Shown: positions 1 through 7,851, counted from the first letter of the stretch. The stretch: DNA of 12,737 bases from an uncultured Eggerthella sp. (GCA_900551155.1 URVA01000037.1:1-12737), one strand, 5' to 3'. Notes: generated by a model from the letters alone, not told the origin. Made by a program: numbers and translations.

Positions 1-1014
1 GAAATCCTTCAGGTACAGGAAGAGTTCTCTCGTGGTCCTTCGGGCATGCGTATGCACATGCACTATGCATCTGACCTGAACTGGCGCATCCTTGACGACT
101 TCGGTCAGCCAGAAATCAAAGAGAAGTATATGCCTCTCTTCCAGGACAAGACCATCTTCACCAACTTCGCTCTCACCGAGAAGTCTGGCGGCACTGGTGC
201 TGACCTTCACTCCACCGCTGTATGGGACGAAGAAAAGGGCAAGTGGATCCTTAACGGTGAAAAGTGGCTCATCTCCCACACTGACTGCTCTCAGTTCTCT
301 TACGTAATTTGCGTAACCGACCCTGACAAGAAGGGCGACGATCGTCTGTCTGCCTTCTTTGTACCAATGGACAAGCCTGGTTTCGAACTCGTACCAATGC
401 CTCATATGATGGGCTGCCGTGGTTCCGGCCACACCGGTCTGAAGTTCACCAACGTTGAACTCGAGCCAGAATTGATGCTCGGCAAGCGTGGCGAAGGCAT
501 GAAGGTTGCTATGCACTCCCTCGCTGTATCTCGTGTTCACATTGCTACTTCTAACCTCGGTATTTCTCAGCGCATGTTCGAAATGTCCATCGCTCGTGCT
601 CGCGACCGTGTAACCTTCGGTAAGCCGATCATCAAGCGTCAGGCAATCCGCGTTAAGCTCGCTAACATGCAGATGATGATCCATGCACTCCGCTGCTGCA
701 TCATCGACTTCTGCGACGACTTCGATCTCGATCCAGAAGGCGAGTACATTTCTGAGAAGGCTGCAATCTGCAAGCTCTTCTCTATCGACACCGTTCGTCT
801 CGTTTCCGACGAGATGCTTGAGATCTTCGGTGGCGACGGTTACTTCGAGGACTCCCCTTATGGTCCTACCGAGCTTCTTTACCGCGACTGCCGCGCTATG
901 TGGCTCGAGGAAGGCGCTCCTACCGTACAGCGCATCACCATCGCTAAGGGTATTGAAGATCACGACGGTACCCTCGAGTATCAGACCTGGATCGCTGGCT
1001 CTAAGCTCGACTAG
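1..1014 (+). CDS. Acyl-CoA dehydrogenase, 5'-truncated by window edge
   Basis: FAD-dependent oxidation (or reduction, in anaerobes with reversed flux) of an acyl-CoA at the alpha-beta bond, in the cytoplasm. The frame is open from base 1, so the Met at base 46 is internal; 337 codons are visible of a family usually near 380 residues, so a few dozen N-terminal residues are missing. Visible marks are the FAD/substrate-loop segment TEKSGGTGAD (fragment residues about 59-68), the C-terminal helical domain with ARDRVTFGKPI, the EIFGGDGYFEDSP segment, and YRDCRAMWLEEGAPTVQR. The second Glu of LEEG (about residue 304) aligns with the catalytic base of medium-chain acyl-CoA dehydrogenase. Codons are strongly restricted (CGT/CGC, CTC, AAC, GGT/GGC), suggesting high expression. 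Substrate chain length cannot be read from the sequence. An electron-transfer flavoprotein partner is expected but is not in the window. Confidence 0.95.
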   Translation, partial: EILQVQEEFSRGPSGMRMHMHYASDLNWRILDDFGQPEIKEKYMPLFQDKTIFTNFALTEKSGGTGADLHSTAVWDEEKGKWILNGEKWLISHTDCSQFSYVICVTDPDKKGDDRLSAFFVPMDKPGFELVPMPHMMGCRGSGHTGLKFTNVELEPELMLGKRGEGMKVAMHSLAVSRVHIATSNLGISQRMFEMSIARARDRVTFGKPIIKRQAIRVKLANMQMMIHALRCCIIDFCDDFDLDPEGEYISEKAAICKLFSIDTVRLVSDEMLEIFGGDGYFEDSPYGPTELLYRDCRAMWLEEGAPTVQRITIAKGIEDHDGTLEYQTWIAGSKLD

Positions 1015-1063
1015 TTCTAGTTCTGACTCAAACACCAAGATTTTCTCTTGGCTAGATTCCGGG

Positions 1064-1094
1064 AAAGCGGGAAGCGAAAGCTTCCCGCTTTTTT
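1064..1094 (+). terminator. Intrinsic terminator of the acyl-CoA dehydrogenase gene
   Basis: A perfect 12-bp stem (1064-1075 with 1080-1091) closes a GAAA loop and runs into six T (1089-1094). A smaller hairpin, CCAAGA/TCTTGG at 1035-1051, lies just upstream and may protect the 3' end. Confidence 0.93.
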
Positions 1095-1122
1095 AATGTT
1101 CCCCTAAGCCACGCAACACAAA

Positions 1123-1180
1123 TCTAGAACATTGAACCGCTCCACTCTAGAACGCTCTACTCTCGCACCCAACTCTAGAA
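1123..1180. repeat. Three TCTAGAA repeats in the intergenic gap
   Basis: TCTAGAA occurs at 1123-1129, 1146-1152 and 1174-1180, spaced 23 and 28 bases. The last two share the longer context CTCTAGAAyGCTCT. No known site is recognised; it may be a degenerate direct repeat or a binding cluster. The rest of the 1097-1221 gap shows nothing clear. Confidence 0.35.
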
Positions 1181-1221
1181 TGCTCTTGCGATAGCCTAAA
1201 TTCGCCTGAATTCTTTTCCAG

Positions 1222-1275
1222 ATTTTATTGATGTGAATACAAATACTATTGACCAAATTCTATTGACGCGAATAC
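1222..1275. repeat. Imperfect direct repeat at the 3' end of the LysR gene
   Basis: ATTTTATTGATGTGAATAC (1222-1240) and ATTCTATTGACGCGAATAC (1257-1275) match at 16 of 19 positions. A partial third copy, ATACTATTGAC, lies between them. The second copy encodes the last residues and stop of the LysR protein (YSRQ-stop on the minus strand); the first would encode YSHQ-stop. It looks like a small tandem duplication of the gene end. Confidence 0.45.
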
Positions 1276-2177
1276 TCCAGCAATACGCTTTTAAGAACCT
1301 CTATCGCATTCCATTGCTCATTCTTTAATGGAATACCCAAAGAAATGGTGTATTTAGTTTGCTCTGAAAGTGGAATTTGTATAAGAGAATCATCAATACC
1401 AAAAGCAGCATTAAGTATATTTGCAGGGCAAAATACCGCTCCTAGGCCTTCCTGCGCCATACCTAATAGCGTTCCCATATTTTCACTAGTAGCCACAATA
1501 GAAGGCTTGATTCCAGCATTGCGCAACACTGAATACGCTATTCGTCCCGCTATATCATCAAGCGTACCTAAGACAAAGGGGCAATCACCCAAAACAGCTA
1601 TGCCTTGAGATACCACCTTTTGCTTCGCTTCTTCAGCAGGCACACCACAAACCTGTTCTAACACGTCTTTATGAAGCGCCAATACAATTTCTTCCTGATA
1701 CACAGGAAATAGTTCTACTCCTGGATGAATATCTTCAAATCGAGCAATTACTGCATCAACTTCAGCATGTTCTGCCATACGAAGCAGCTCCCTGTTGGTT
1801 CCTTCGATCAATTTAATTTGAACTTTAGGAAGCTGTTCGCGTATACGCTTTACCACAAAAGGCATTATTGTTCTGCTGCGAAGATGAGAAATGGCAATTT
1901 TTAGCACCCCTACTCCACTGCCCGTTACTTCACCAATCTGGCGCATCATATCTTGTTGTGCTTGTCTTTGTTCCCGCGCATAAAGAAGAAACACCATACC
2001 TGCTGGCGTTAAAGTCAACGGATTACTCCGCGTAACTAGCTTCACATCGAGCGATTTTTCTAGCGCATTCAAACGTGCACTTAATGTTTGCTGAGACATT
2101 TGCAGGAGTTCTGATGCTTTAGTAAAACTTTCCTGCTCTGAAAGCGTTATAAACCAATCCCAATCATCCAGCGCCAT
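1260..2177 (-). CDS. LysR-family transcriptional regulator
   Basis: DNA-binding regulator with an N-terminal winged HTH and a C-terminal periplasmic-binding-protein-like effector domain. The HTH spans roughly residues 1-60 from the chosen start: WFITLSEQESFTKASELLQMSQQTLSARLNALE is the classical LysR pattern, followed by the wing with LVTRSNPLTLTPAG. The effector domain covers about residue 85 to the end; 305 aa is normal. I chose the ATG at 2177 because AAAGGAAG lies 10 bases upstream; the in-frame ATG at 2198 adds seven residues but has no ribosome site. The gene is divergent from the TAXI transporter genes with about 150 bp between, the usual arrangement for a LysR protein controlling its neighbour. 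The inducer is presumably the transported solute or a derivative (inference). The acyl-CoA dehydrogenase gene on its other side may also be a target. Confidence 0.93.
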   Translation of the reverse strand: MALDDWDWFITLSEQESFTKASELLQMSQQTLSARLNALEKSLDVKLVTRSNPLTLTPAGMVFLLYAREQRQAQQDMMRQIGEVTGSGVGVLKIAISHLRSRTIMPFVVKRIREQLPKVQIKLIEGTNRELLRMAEHAEVDAVIARFEDIHPGVELFPVYQEEIVLALHKDVLEQVCGVPAEEAKQKVVSQGIAVLGDCPFVLGTLDDIAGRIAYSVLRNAGIKPSIVATSENMGTLLGMAQEGLGAVFCPANILNAAFGIDDSLIQIPLSEQTKYTISLGIPLKNEQWNAIEVLKSVLLEYSRQ

Positions 2178-2226
2178 AACAGACAGGCTTCCTTTCATCG
2201 GGGACTAACAACCGTTATCCAAAAAT

Positions 2227-2244
2227 TTTTGTACCTCTACAAAA
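2227..2244. promoter_or_regulatory. Dyad in the LysR/TAXI divergent promoter region, candidate LysR operator
   Basis: TTTTGTA (2227-2233) and TACAAAA (2238-2244) form a perfect 7-bp inverted repeat around CCTC, midway between the two divergent genes. LysR proteins usually bind T-rich/A-rich dyads of this size upstream of the target's -35. That it is the operator is inference. Confidence 0.5.
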
Positions 2245-2283
2245 TATATTTTTAGTTTGTCACATTTTTCTTACAAGCTCACG

Positions 2284-2329
2284 TAAAATATTCAAATCAA
2301 ATTTATGAATTATCCATATTCGGAAAGGA
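2284..2329 (+). promoter_or_regulatory. Candidate -10 and ribosome site of the TAXI operon
   Basis: TAAAAT at 2284-2289 could be the -10. No good -35 sits 16-18 bases upstream (TTGTCA at 2257-2262 is 21 away), as expected for an activator-dependent promoter. GGAAAGGA (2322-2329) is a clear ribosome site six bases before the ATG at 2336. Confidence 0.4.
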
Positions 2330-2335
2330 TGGGTT

Positions 2336-3328
2336 ATGAAGAAAAAGCTTCTTGCCATCGTAACTACCGCATTTGTAGCCGCATTGGCTTTTGCGTTAGT
2401 TGGCTGTGGCGGAAACAGTGACTCTGGCGAATCAGGAAGCTCCTCTCCTGAACTTCGCTTCGTAACTGGTGGCGAATCTGGTACTTACTATGCATATGGC
2501 ACCGTTCTTGCACAGTATTCCACCAACAATGCTGATGTACCTGTAAACGCTCTTTCCAGCGAAGGTTCTAAAGCAAACATTGAAGCACTTCAGAATAATG
2601 AAGCAGAACTTGCATTCTGCCAGTCAGACGTAACTACCTATGCTTATGAAGGCACCAGCCTCTTTGAGGGTGCTCCTTATCAGGATTTCTCTGTAGTTGC
2701 TGCTCTTTATGGCGAACAGGTACAAATCGTAACCTGCAACCCTGATATCAAGACCGTAGCAGACCTTAAGGGTAAGACCGTTTCTATTGGTGCTGCAAAT
2801 TCTGGCGTATACTTCAACGCAATTGACATCCTTGGCGCTTATGGCATGACCGAAGACGATATCAATGCGGTATATCAGAACTTTGCTGACTCTGCAGACT
2901 CTTTGAAGAACGACAAGATTGACGCTGCTTTCATTACCGCAGGCGCACCAACCACTGCTATTTCTGACCTCACTACCTCTAAGCAGGCATATTTGGTATC
3001 CATGGACGCAGAACACATTGCTGCACTCCAGGAAACCTCTCCTTACTATGCTGAGTCCACTATTCCAGCTGGCACCTATAACGGCATGGAAGAAGACTGC
3101 ACCACGGTAGCAGTTTTAGCAGTAATCCTTGCTAATGACTCTGTTGATCAGGATGCGGTATACAACTTCACCAAGTCCATCTTTGATGGTGCTGAAGCAC
3201 AGCCCGATGCACACGCTAAGTATGCTGAGTTGAGCTTGGAAGAAGCAACTTCTATCACTTCTGTTCCTTATGCTGCTGGTGCTGCTAAGTACTACGAAGA
3301 ACAGGGCGTTGAGGTAGCTACTAAATAA
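2336..3328 (+). CDS. TRAP transporter TAXI-family solute-binding lipoprotein
   Basis: Extracytoplasmic binding protein that delivers a solute, typically a carboxylate or amino acid, to the TRAP permease. The N-terminus is a lipoprotein signal: KKK, a hydrophobic stretch (residues 5-22) and the lipobox LVGC with Cys24 as the lipidated residue, then a Gly/Ser-rich linker. The mature protein opens with FVTGGESGTYYAYGTVLAQY, the diagnostic TAXI-family segment. Later segments such as LKGKTVSIGAANSG and DAAFITAGAPT also fit a two-lobed binding protein. Length (330 aa) is normal. The ligand cannot be told. It sits 144 bp before the permease gene, with three hairpins between, so it is probably made in excess over the permease. 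Codon choice resembles the acyl-CoA dehydrogenase gene, consistent with high expression. Confidence 0.95.
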   Translation: MKKKLLAIVTTAFVAALAFALVGCGGNSDSGESGSSSPELRFVTGGESGTYYAYGTVLAQYSTNNADVPVNALSSEGSKANIEALQNNEAELAFCQSDVTTYAYEGTSLFEGAPYQDFSVVAALYGEQVQIVTCNPDIKTVADLKGKTVSIGAANSGVYFNAIDILGAYGMTEDDINAVYQNFADSADSLKNDKIDAAFITAGAPTTAISDLTTSKQAYLVSMDAEHIAALQETSPYYAESTIPAGTYNGMEEDCTTVAVLAVILANDSVDQDAVYNFTKSIFDGAEAQPDAHAKYAELSLEEATSITSVPYAAGAAKYYEEQGVEVATK

Positions 3329-3338
3329 AGCTTCCACC

Positions 3339-3389
3339 AGGATCTCTACGAAAGATCCTCACTATAAGTAATCAATCTTTTTGATACTT
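3339..3389 (+). promoter_or_regulatory. Two hairpins just after the binding-protein gene
   Basis: AGGATCT/AGATCCT (3339-3345 with 3353-3359, 7-nt loop) and AAGT(A)ATCAA/TTGATACTT (3366-3375 with 3381-3389, one bulged A) follow the stop codon. They may protect the 3' end of the binding-protein message or act with the larger hairpin downstream. Confidence 0.45.
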
Positions 3390-3395
3390 ACCTTC

Positions 3396-3442
3396 ATCAG
3401 GGCTGCTGCAAAGAAATTTGCTTCAGCCCTGATAGGCTTTTT
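3396..3442 (+). terminator. Intra-operon terminator or attenuator between binding protein and permease
   Basis: ATCAGGGCTG (3396-3405) pairs perfectly with CAGCCCTGAT (3424-3433). Inside, past a CT/TT internal loop, GCAAA pairs with TTTGC around a GAAA loop. Five T follow at 3438-3442 after a 4-base gap. The offset T run suggests partial rather than full termination, allowing some read-through into the permease. Confidence 0.7.
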
Positions 3443-3472
3443 GCCCTCGAAGATCATGATCAAGGAGACTAC

Positions 3473-5599
3473 GTGAGTATATTTAAGAAAAAAGAAAAGG
3501 TCGAAGAACCTGTCGTAAGCACTTCAGCATCAGGTAACGAAGAGGTTGATGCTGAAGCTATTATGCGTAAATACGACAAAGAATCGAACACTCGTATCTG
3601 GGAAGGCGCTCCCAAAATTGTTATTACGGGTGTAATGGTTGCTTTTTCTGTTTACTGCTTATGCATGACCTTGTTTAGCTTAGAGCAGGCAGAAACACGC
3701 CTTGCTCGCTTTGTTGCTGGCATCATCATTATTGGATACCTTATGTATCCTGCCAGCAAAACTGATGCCCGAGTCAATCATATTCCCTGGTATGACATTG
3801 TCTTAATGGTAATTGGCGCTGGCGCTTTCCTGTACTACTCCTTCAATACCGTTGAAATTTTGATGATGGGTACTCGTATTGGCACCTTAGAAGTAGTACT
3901 GGGTATTTTGGGTATTTTGGTTTTGGTAGAACTATGCCGCCGCTGCGTTGGTATTCCTATCATCATCGTTGTAGGCTGCTTACTTATCTATGCTCTGTAT
4001 TGGCAGTTCAGCTACAACGGCGATGCGTATCGTACTATTTCAAACGTTATTCAAAAGCTCTTCTATACCACAAGCGGTGTTATTGGCACCCCTACTAACG
4101 TCTGCTATACCTACATCGTCCTCTTTATTATTTTCGGTGCCTTCCTTGAACGCACCGGTATTGCAAACTTCTTTATTTCCTTTGCAAACCGCATTGCAGG
4201 CTGGTCTTCTGGTGGTCCTGCAAAGGTAGCAGTTATTTCTTCTGCTCTTTGCGGTATGGTTTCTGGCTCTTCAGTAGGTAATACTGTAACTACTGGTTCG
4301 GTAACCATTCCCATGATGAAAAAGACGGGCTATCGTCCTGAATTTGCTGGTGCAGTAGAAGCCGCTTCATCTACTGGTGGTCAGATTATGCCACCTATCA
4401 TGGGCGCTGCAGCATTCTTGATGGCAGAGTACATGGGTATCCCCTACATCCAAGTAGCTACCATTGCTATCATTCCTGCAGTCTTGTATTTCACTGGTAT
4501 TTTCTGGACCGTACACCTGGAGGCAAAAAAACGCGGATTGAAGGGTATTCCTATCAAGGATCTTCCTTCTTGGATTTACCTGCTTAAAAATTGCTACCTT
4601 ATTATTCCATTGGTACTGCTGGTATGGATCGTATCTGCTGGCATTTACACCATGGCAATGTCAGCTGCAATTTCTATTATTGCCGCTTTGGTTATTGGTT
4701 TTATCCACTTCTTCCTTACCAACTGGCAAGAGCGTACCGAAGAAGATACCTTCGGAAGTGTTTTACTGGAAACAAGCCGCGCAGCATTGCTGAGCATGCT
4801 TGATGCGTTTGCTGCAGGTGCTCGTAACAGTATCGCTGTTGGTGTTGCTTGTGCTTTGGCTGGCTTGATTGCTGGTTGCATTACCTTCACCGGTCTTGCA
4901 TCAACTATCATTAACGTCATCGTTCTTGCCGCTGGCGATTACCTGATCATCGGTTTGATTCTTACCATGCTGTGCTGCATTGTTTTGGGTATGGGTGTTC
5001 CTACGACCGCAAACTACTGCATCATGGCTGCAACCTGCGCACCGATTCTGATTCAGCTTGGTGTGCCACTGGTATGCGCTCACTTCTTCGTATTTTACTT
5101 TGGCATCTTGGCAGACATTACCCCACCTGTTGCACTGGCAGCATACGCGGGTAGTGCTATTGCTAAATCGCGTCCTATGCGCACCGCATTCAATGCAACG
5201 CGCTTGGGTATTGCAGCCTATATTATTCCGTTCATCTTTGCTTTCTTCCCCGCAATGATTATGCAGGGTGAAGTTGAAATTCCTATTTGGCTTGCCATTC
5301 TTAACACCGTAATGGCAGGATGCGGCTTGTACAGTATTGCTGCAGGTCTACAGGGCTACCTTTTCCAGAAGATCAACCCTGTATTCCGTGTGATTTCCGT
5401 TATTGCCGGTGTTGTAATCATGATTCCTATCGGATCAGTTACCGAAATGTACACCATCGTTATCAACCTTATTGGCTTTGCAATTATTGCTGCAATCACC
5501 TTTATTCAACGAGCATTAGGAAAGCGCAATGGCGGCGGATCTGACGACAACGATCAAAACTCCGATTCAGCGCAAACACCTTCTACTCAAGCAGCTTAA
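3473..5599 (+). CDS. TRAP transporter fused permease (DctQ-DctM type, TAXI class)
   Basis: Membrane permease that imports the solute presented by the upstream lipoprotein, driven by an ion gradient. At 708 aa it matches TAXI-type permeases in which small and large TRAP subunits are fused. A hydrophilic N-terminus (residues 1-45) is followed by a small-subunit-like group of membrane segments, then the large subunit. Conserved large-subunit segments include SGSSVGNTVTTGSVTIP with the nearby STGGQIMPPIMGAAAF (about residues 263-315), GMGVPTTANY (about 505) and ADITPPVALAAYAGSA (about 550). The C-terminal tail is hydrophilic, rich in Ser, Asp and Gln. The start is GTG, supported by AAGGAG five bases upstream (3462-3467). 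It probably belongs to the transcript begun at the binding-protein gene. Confidence 0.95.
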   Translation: MSIFKKKEKVEEPVVSTSASGNEEVDAEAIMRKYDKESNTRIWEGAPKIVITGVMVAFSVYCLCMTLFSLEQAETRLARFVAGIIIIGYLMYPASKTDARVNHIPWYDIVLMVIGAGAFLYYSFNTVEILMMGTRIGTLEVVLGILGILVLVELCRRCVGIPIIIVVGCLLIYALYWQFSYNGDAYRTISNVIQKLFYTTSGVIGTPTNVCYTYIVLFIIFGAFLERTGIANFFISFANRIAGWSSGGPAKVAVISSALCGMVSGSSVGNTVTTGSVTIPMMKKTGYRPEFAGAVEAASSTGGQIMPPIMGAAAFLMAEYMGIPYIQVATIAIIPAVLYFTGIFWTVHLEAKKRGLKGIPIKDLPSWIYLLKNCYLIIPLVLLVWIVSAGIYTMAMSAAISIIAALVIGFIHFFLTNWQERTEEDTFGSVLLETSRAALLSMLDAFAAGARNSIAVGVACALAGLIAGCITFTGLASTIINVIVLAAGDYLIIGLILTMLCCIVLGMGVPTTANYCIMAATCAPILIQLGVPLVCAHFFVFYFGILADITPPVALAAYAGSAIAKSRPMRTAFNATRLGIAAYIIPFIFAFFPAMIMQGEVEIPIWLAILNTVMAGCGLYSIAAGLQGYLFQKINPVFRVISVIAGVVIMIPIGSVTEMYTIVINLIGFAIIAAITFIQRALGKRNGGGSDDNDQNSDSAQTPSTQAA

Positions 5600-5610
5600 T
5601 TTCATTTGCT

Positions 5611-5649
5611 CTTAGGCTATCGCGATCGCAAAAGTCGTGGTAGCCTAAG
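5611..5649 (+). promoter_or_regulatory. Long hairpin between permease and SDR genes
   Basis: CTTAGGCTATCGCGA (5611-5625) pairs with TCGTGGTAGCCTAAG (5635-5649): 15 pairs with two G-U wobbles and a 9-nt loop. There is no T run after it, so it is more likely an RNA processing or stability element than a terminator; partial termination is possible. Confidence 0.6.
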
Positions 5650-5696
5650 GCAATCTTTCAAAACGCCTTATCAACTACCAATGTAAGGAATTACGT

Positions 5697-6572
5697 ATGA
5701 GCGATATTAAAACCATTTGGGTAACAGGCTCAAAGGGCTTCATCGGTGGCGAATTGGTTCGACGCCTGCAAAGTTTAGGCAGCTACCGTGTAGTTGGAAC
5801 GGATACTGAACTGAGCGTTACCGACGCAGAACGTCTCCAGGCATTTGCACTTGAATTACAGCCTGATGTCATCATCAATTCTGCAGGTATTTCACGTGGC
5901 GCTACTGGAATCAGCAACCGTATTAAAGCCTACGAAACAAACGCAATCGGCGCTATGAATGTTGCCATTGCCGCAAACACCGTAGGAGCACATATGGTTC
6001 AGATTTCTACCGACGACGTATATCCTCAGCGCATGGCTGAACCTGCAAATGAGTTCGATACTCCCCACCCAGAAACTCCCTACGGCAAATCAAAACGTGC
6101 AGGCGAAGTTATGGTACGCGATGCAGCACCAGACAACAGTCTTATCGTTCGTTCATCTTGGGTATACAGCATCTACGGCGGCCTTGTTAAGGAAGCTTTC
6201 GACTGCATTAAAAGCGGGAAACCTTTTGAAGCGCGCACCGACCAGTATGCTTCTCCTACTTCAATTGCTACCTATACAAACTTTATTATTAAAGCAATTG
6301 AAAAGCGCGCAACGGGCGTGCTACATGTAACCAGCCGCGGAGTTACTAACCGCTATGATTTCCTTTCCAAGGTGCTTACTACCTGTGGATATGAGCCCCA
6401 TAAGCTCCTCACTCCAAAAGCTGACTTGGTTAGCTCTGAGCAAGTTCTTTTGGAAAGCTTAATGTTGGAAATGTTCGGAGCTGAACTTCCTACCTGGGAA
6501 GAAGATGTTGAACAGTATTTTGCCGAGCCTAAGGTTGCAGAAAAAGTAGCAAATCATCGCGAAGCACAATAA
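5697..6572 (+). CDS. RmlD-like NAD(P)-dependent sugar-nucleotide SDR (dTDP-4-dehydrorhamnose reductase family)
   Basis: Extended short-chain dehydrogenase, cytoplasmic. The Rossmann nucleotide-binding motif is TGSKGFIGGEL (residues 10-20, GxxGxxG type). The active site shows the STDDVY segment (104-109, compare STDYVF in RmlD) and YGKSK with Tyr129 and Lys133. NTerminal-half VIINSAGISR and SSWVYSIYGG also fit RmlD. Length (291 aa) is normal. The start is supported by AAGGAA at 5685-5690. No other rhamnose or cell-surface sugar genes are visible, so a role in dTDP-rhamnose synthesis is not established; an epimerase/reductase acting on the imported compound, or a MAT2B-like non-enzymatic role, is possible. 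It lies 97 bp after the permease with no clear promoter, so it is probably in the same operon. Confidence 0.85.
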   Translation: MSDIKTIWVTGSKGFIGGELVRRLQSLGSYRVVGTDTELSVTDAERLQAFALELQPDVIINSAGISRGATGISNRIKAYETNAIGAMNVAIAANTVGAHMVQISTDDVYPQRMAEPANEFDTPHPETPYGKSKRAGEVMVRDAAPDNSLIVRSSWVYSIYGGLVKEAFDCIKSGKPFEARTDQYASPTSIATYTNFIIKAIEKRATGVLHVTSRGVTNRYDFLSKVLTTCGYEPHKLLTPKADLVSSEQVLLESLMLEMFGAELPTWEEDVEQYFAEPKVAEKVANHREAQ

Positions 6573-6608
6573 GACCAACACACAAGTAAATACGCAAACA
6601 GACAAGCA

Positions 6609-6685
6609 CTACCTATCTTCTAGATCCCCTTTCGGGGTAGTTATCTTCTAGAAGAAACCACCTCTTAACTGTAAAGATAAGGTAG
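6609..6685 (+). promoter_or_regulatory. Mutually exclusive RNA foldings in the SDR 3' region
   Basis: TATCTTCTAGA is repeated at 6614-6624 and 6642-6652 around a CCCC-TTTC-GGGG hairpin. CTACCTATCTT (6609-6619) can pair with AAGATAAGGTAG (6674-6685, one bulge). TCTTCTAG (6616-6623) can instead pair with CTAGAAGA (6648-6655). The two pairings share bases and exclude each other. Function unknown. Confidence 0.4.
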
Positions 6686-6699
6686 CGCTCCCAAACAAC

Positions 6700-6733
6700 A
6701 CGTGAGCCCGAAAAAAATCGGGCTCACGTTTTT
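6700..6733 (+). terminator. Strong intrinsic terminator of the TAXI/SDR cluster
   Basis: A perfect 12-bp stem, ACGTGAGCCCGA with TCGGGCTCACGT (6700-6711 with 6718-6729), has a six-A loop and is followed by five T (6729-6733). Confidence 0.93.
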
Positions 6734-6831
6734 AATGCCTAAAAGTACCATATCGCCTAGACCCATTATATGAAGCATTTAAGCATCACTGGGAGTACGT
6801 ATTAGCAATATCTTTTATAACCCGCTACCTC

Positions 6832-7770
6832 TTAGCCATAGAGCTGCTTCATTTGTGCATAGGCTTGATCAACTTCAGTCATAAGATCAGAAACCATTTT
6901 TGCTATCGGTTTCACTTCTTTAATAACAGGAGCAATCATGCCGCAAGAAAAGCCACCAGTTTCGGTATCCCCTTCAATAGCTCGAGTAACGTAATCTCCG
7001 CAATACTGCGCAAGACGTTCTGAATCAGCTCCAGATTTTGCCAATTCTTTATAGCCATCGGTAAAAGCATTCTTTAAGCAACGTTCAGTTCCCTCTCTGG
7101 GATTTGCAATAGTGGTCGTAGCGTTATCTTTCGCATCCACAATCATCTGTTTGTAGGCATCCGAAACACAGCATTCTTCCGTTGCAAGAAAAGCGGTGCC
7201 CATCTGAACACCCACGCAGCCCATAGCAAGAGCTCCCAAAATGCTTTTACCCGTAGCAAATCCACCAGCAGCAACCACAGGAATATTCACCGCTTCAACA
7301 ACCTGAGCAACCAAAGGCAGCGTGGTCATAGCACCAATGATTCCTCCGCCTTCAAGACCTTCACAAATTACTCCAGCAGCACCAAGCTTCTCCATTTTTG
7401 CTGCCGCACGAGCATGTGGTACCAATACAAATACCTTCACGCCAGCCTCGGATAATTTGGTCACAAAAGGAGCTGGATTACCTGCAGAAAGGGTGCAAAC
7501 TGGTACCTGCTCTTCGATTATTACCTCAGCGATCTGTTCTGCATTCCTGTTTACTAGAATAATGTTTACACCAAAAGGCTTGTCAGTAAGCGATTTGCAA
7601 ATGCGAATTTCTTCGCGCATGTTTTCAGGAGTGCTAAACCCACAGCGAATAACGCCAAGAGCTCCCGCATTCGATACTGCTGCAGCAAACTTGCCATCAG
7701 TAATACGAGCCATTGCACCCTGAATAATGGGATATTCAATATTCAGCAAATCACATAAGGGTGTTTTCAT
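6832..7770 (-). CDS. FabK / nitronate monooxygenase-family FMN enzyme
   Basis: TIM-barrel flavoprotein of the family holding enoyl-ACP reductase II (FabK) and nitronate monooxygenase; 312 aa is typical. The family start is visible, LLNIEYPIIQGAMARI (residues 8-23), then AAVSNAGALGVI, KPFGVNIIL, the FMN-phosphate region VVAAGGFATGKSI (165-177) and GVQMGTAFLATEEC (187-200). Overall wording is closer to FabK than to fungal-type nitronate monooxygenases. The family segment E-G-x-E-(S/A)-G-G-H-(I/R)-G reads EGLEGGGIIG here, so the usual His is Ile144. This casts doubt on both standard reactions. The start is firm: GGAGGT five bases upstream on the minus strand (7775-7780). No fab genes are adjacent, so a fatty-acid role is not supported by context. 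Confidence 0.88.
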   Translation of the reverse strand: MKTPLCDLLNIEYPIIQGAMARITDGKFAAAVSNAGALGVIRCGFSTPENMREEIRICKSLTDKPFGVNIILVNRNAEQIAEVIIEEQVPVCTLSAGNPAPFVTKLSEAGVKVFVLVPHARAAAKMEKLGAAGVICEGLEGGGIIGAMTTLPLVAQVVEAVNIPVVAAGGFATGKSILGALAMGCVGVQMGTAFLATEECCVSDAYKQMIVDAKDNATTTIANPREGTERCLKNAFTDGYKELAKSGADSERLAQYCGDYVTRAIEGDTETGGFSCGMIAPVIKEVKPIAKMVSDLMTEVDQAYAQMKQLYG

Positions 7771-7851
7771 AAAAACCTCCGACTCTCAATCCCCTCGTAC
7801 TCATTCATTTTGAACATGTACACGCTTGATTGTAGAAGCTTCAGAGACGTT

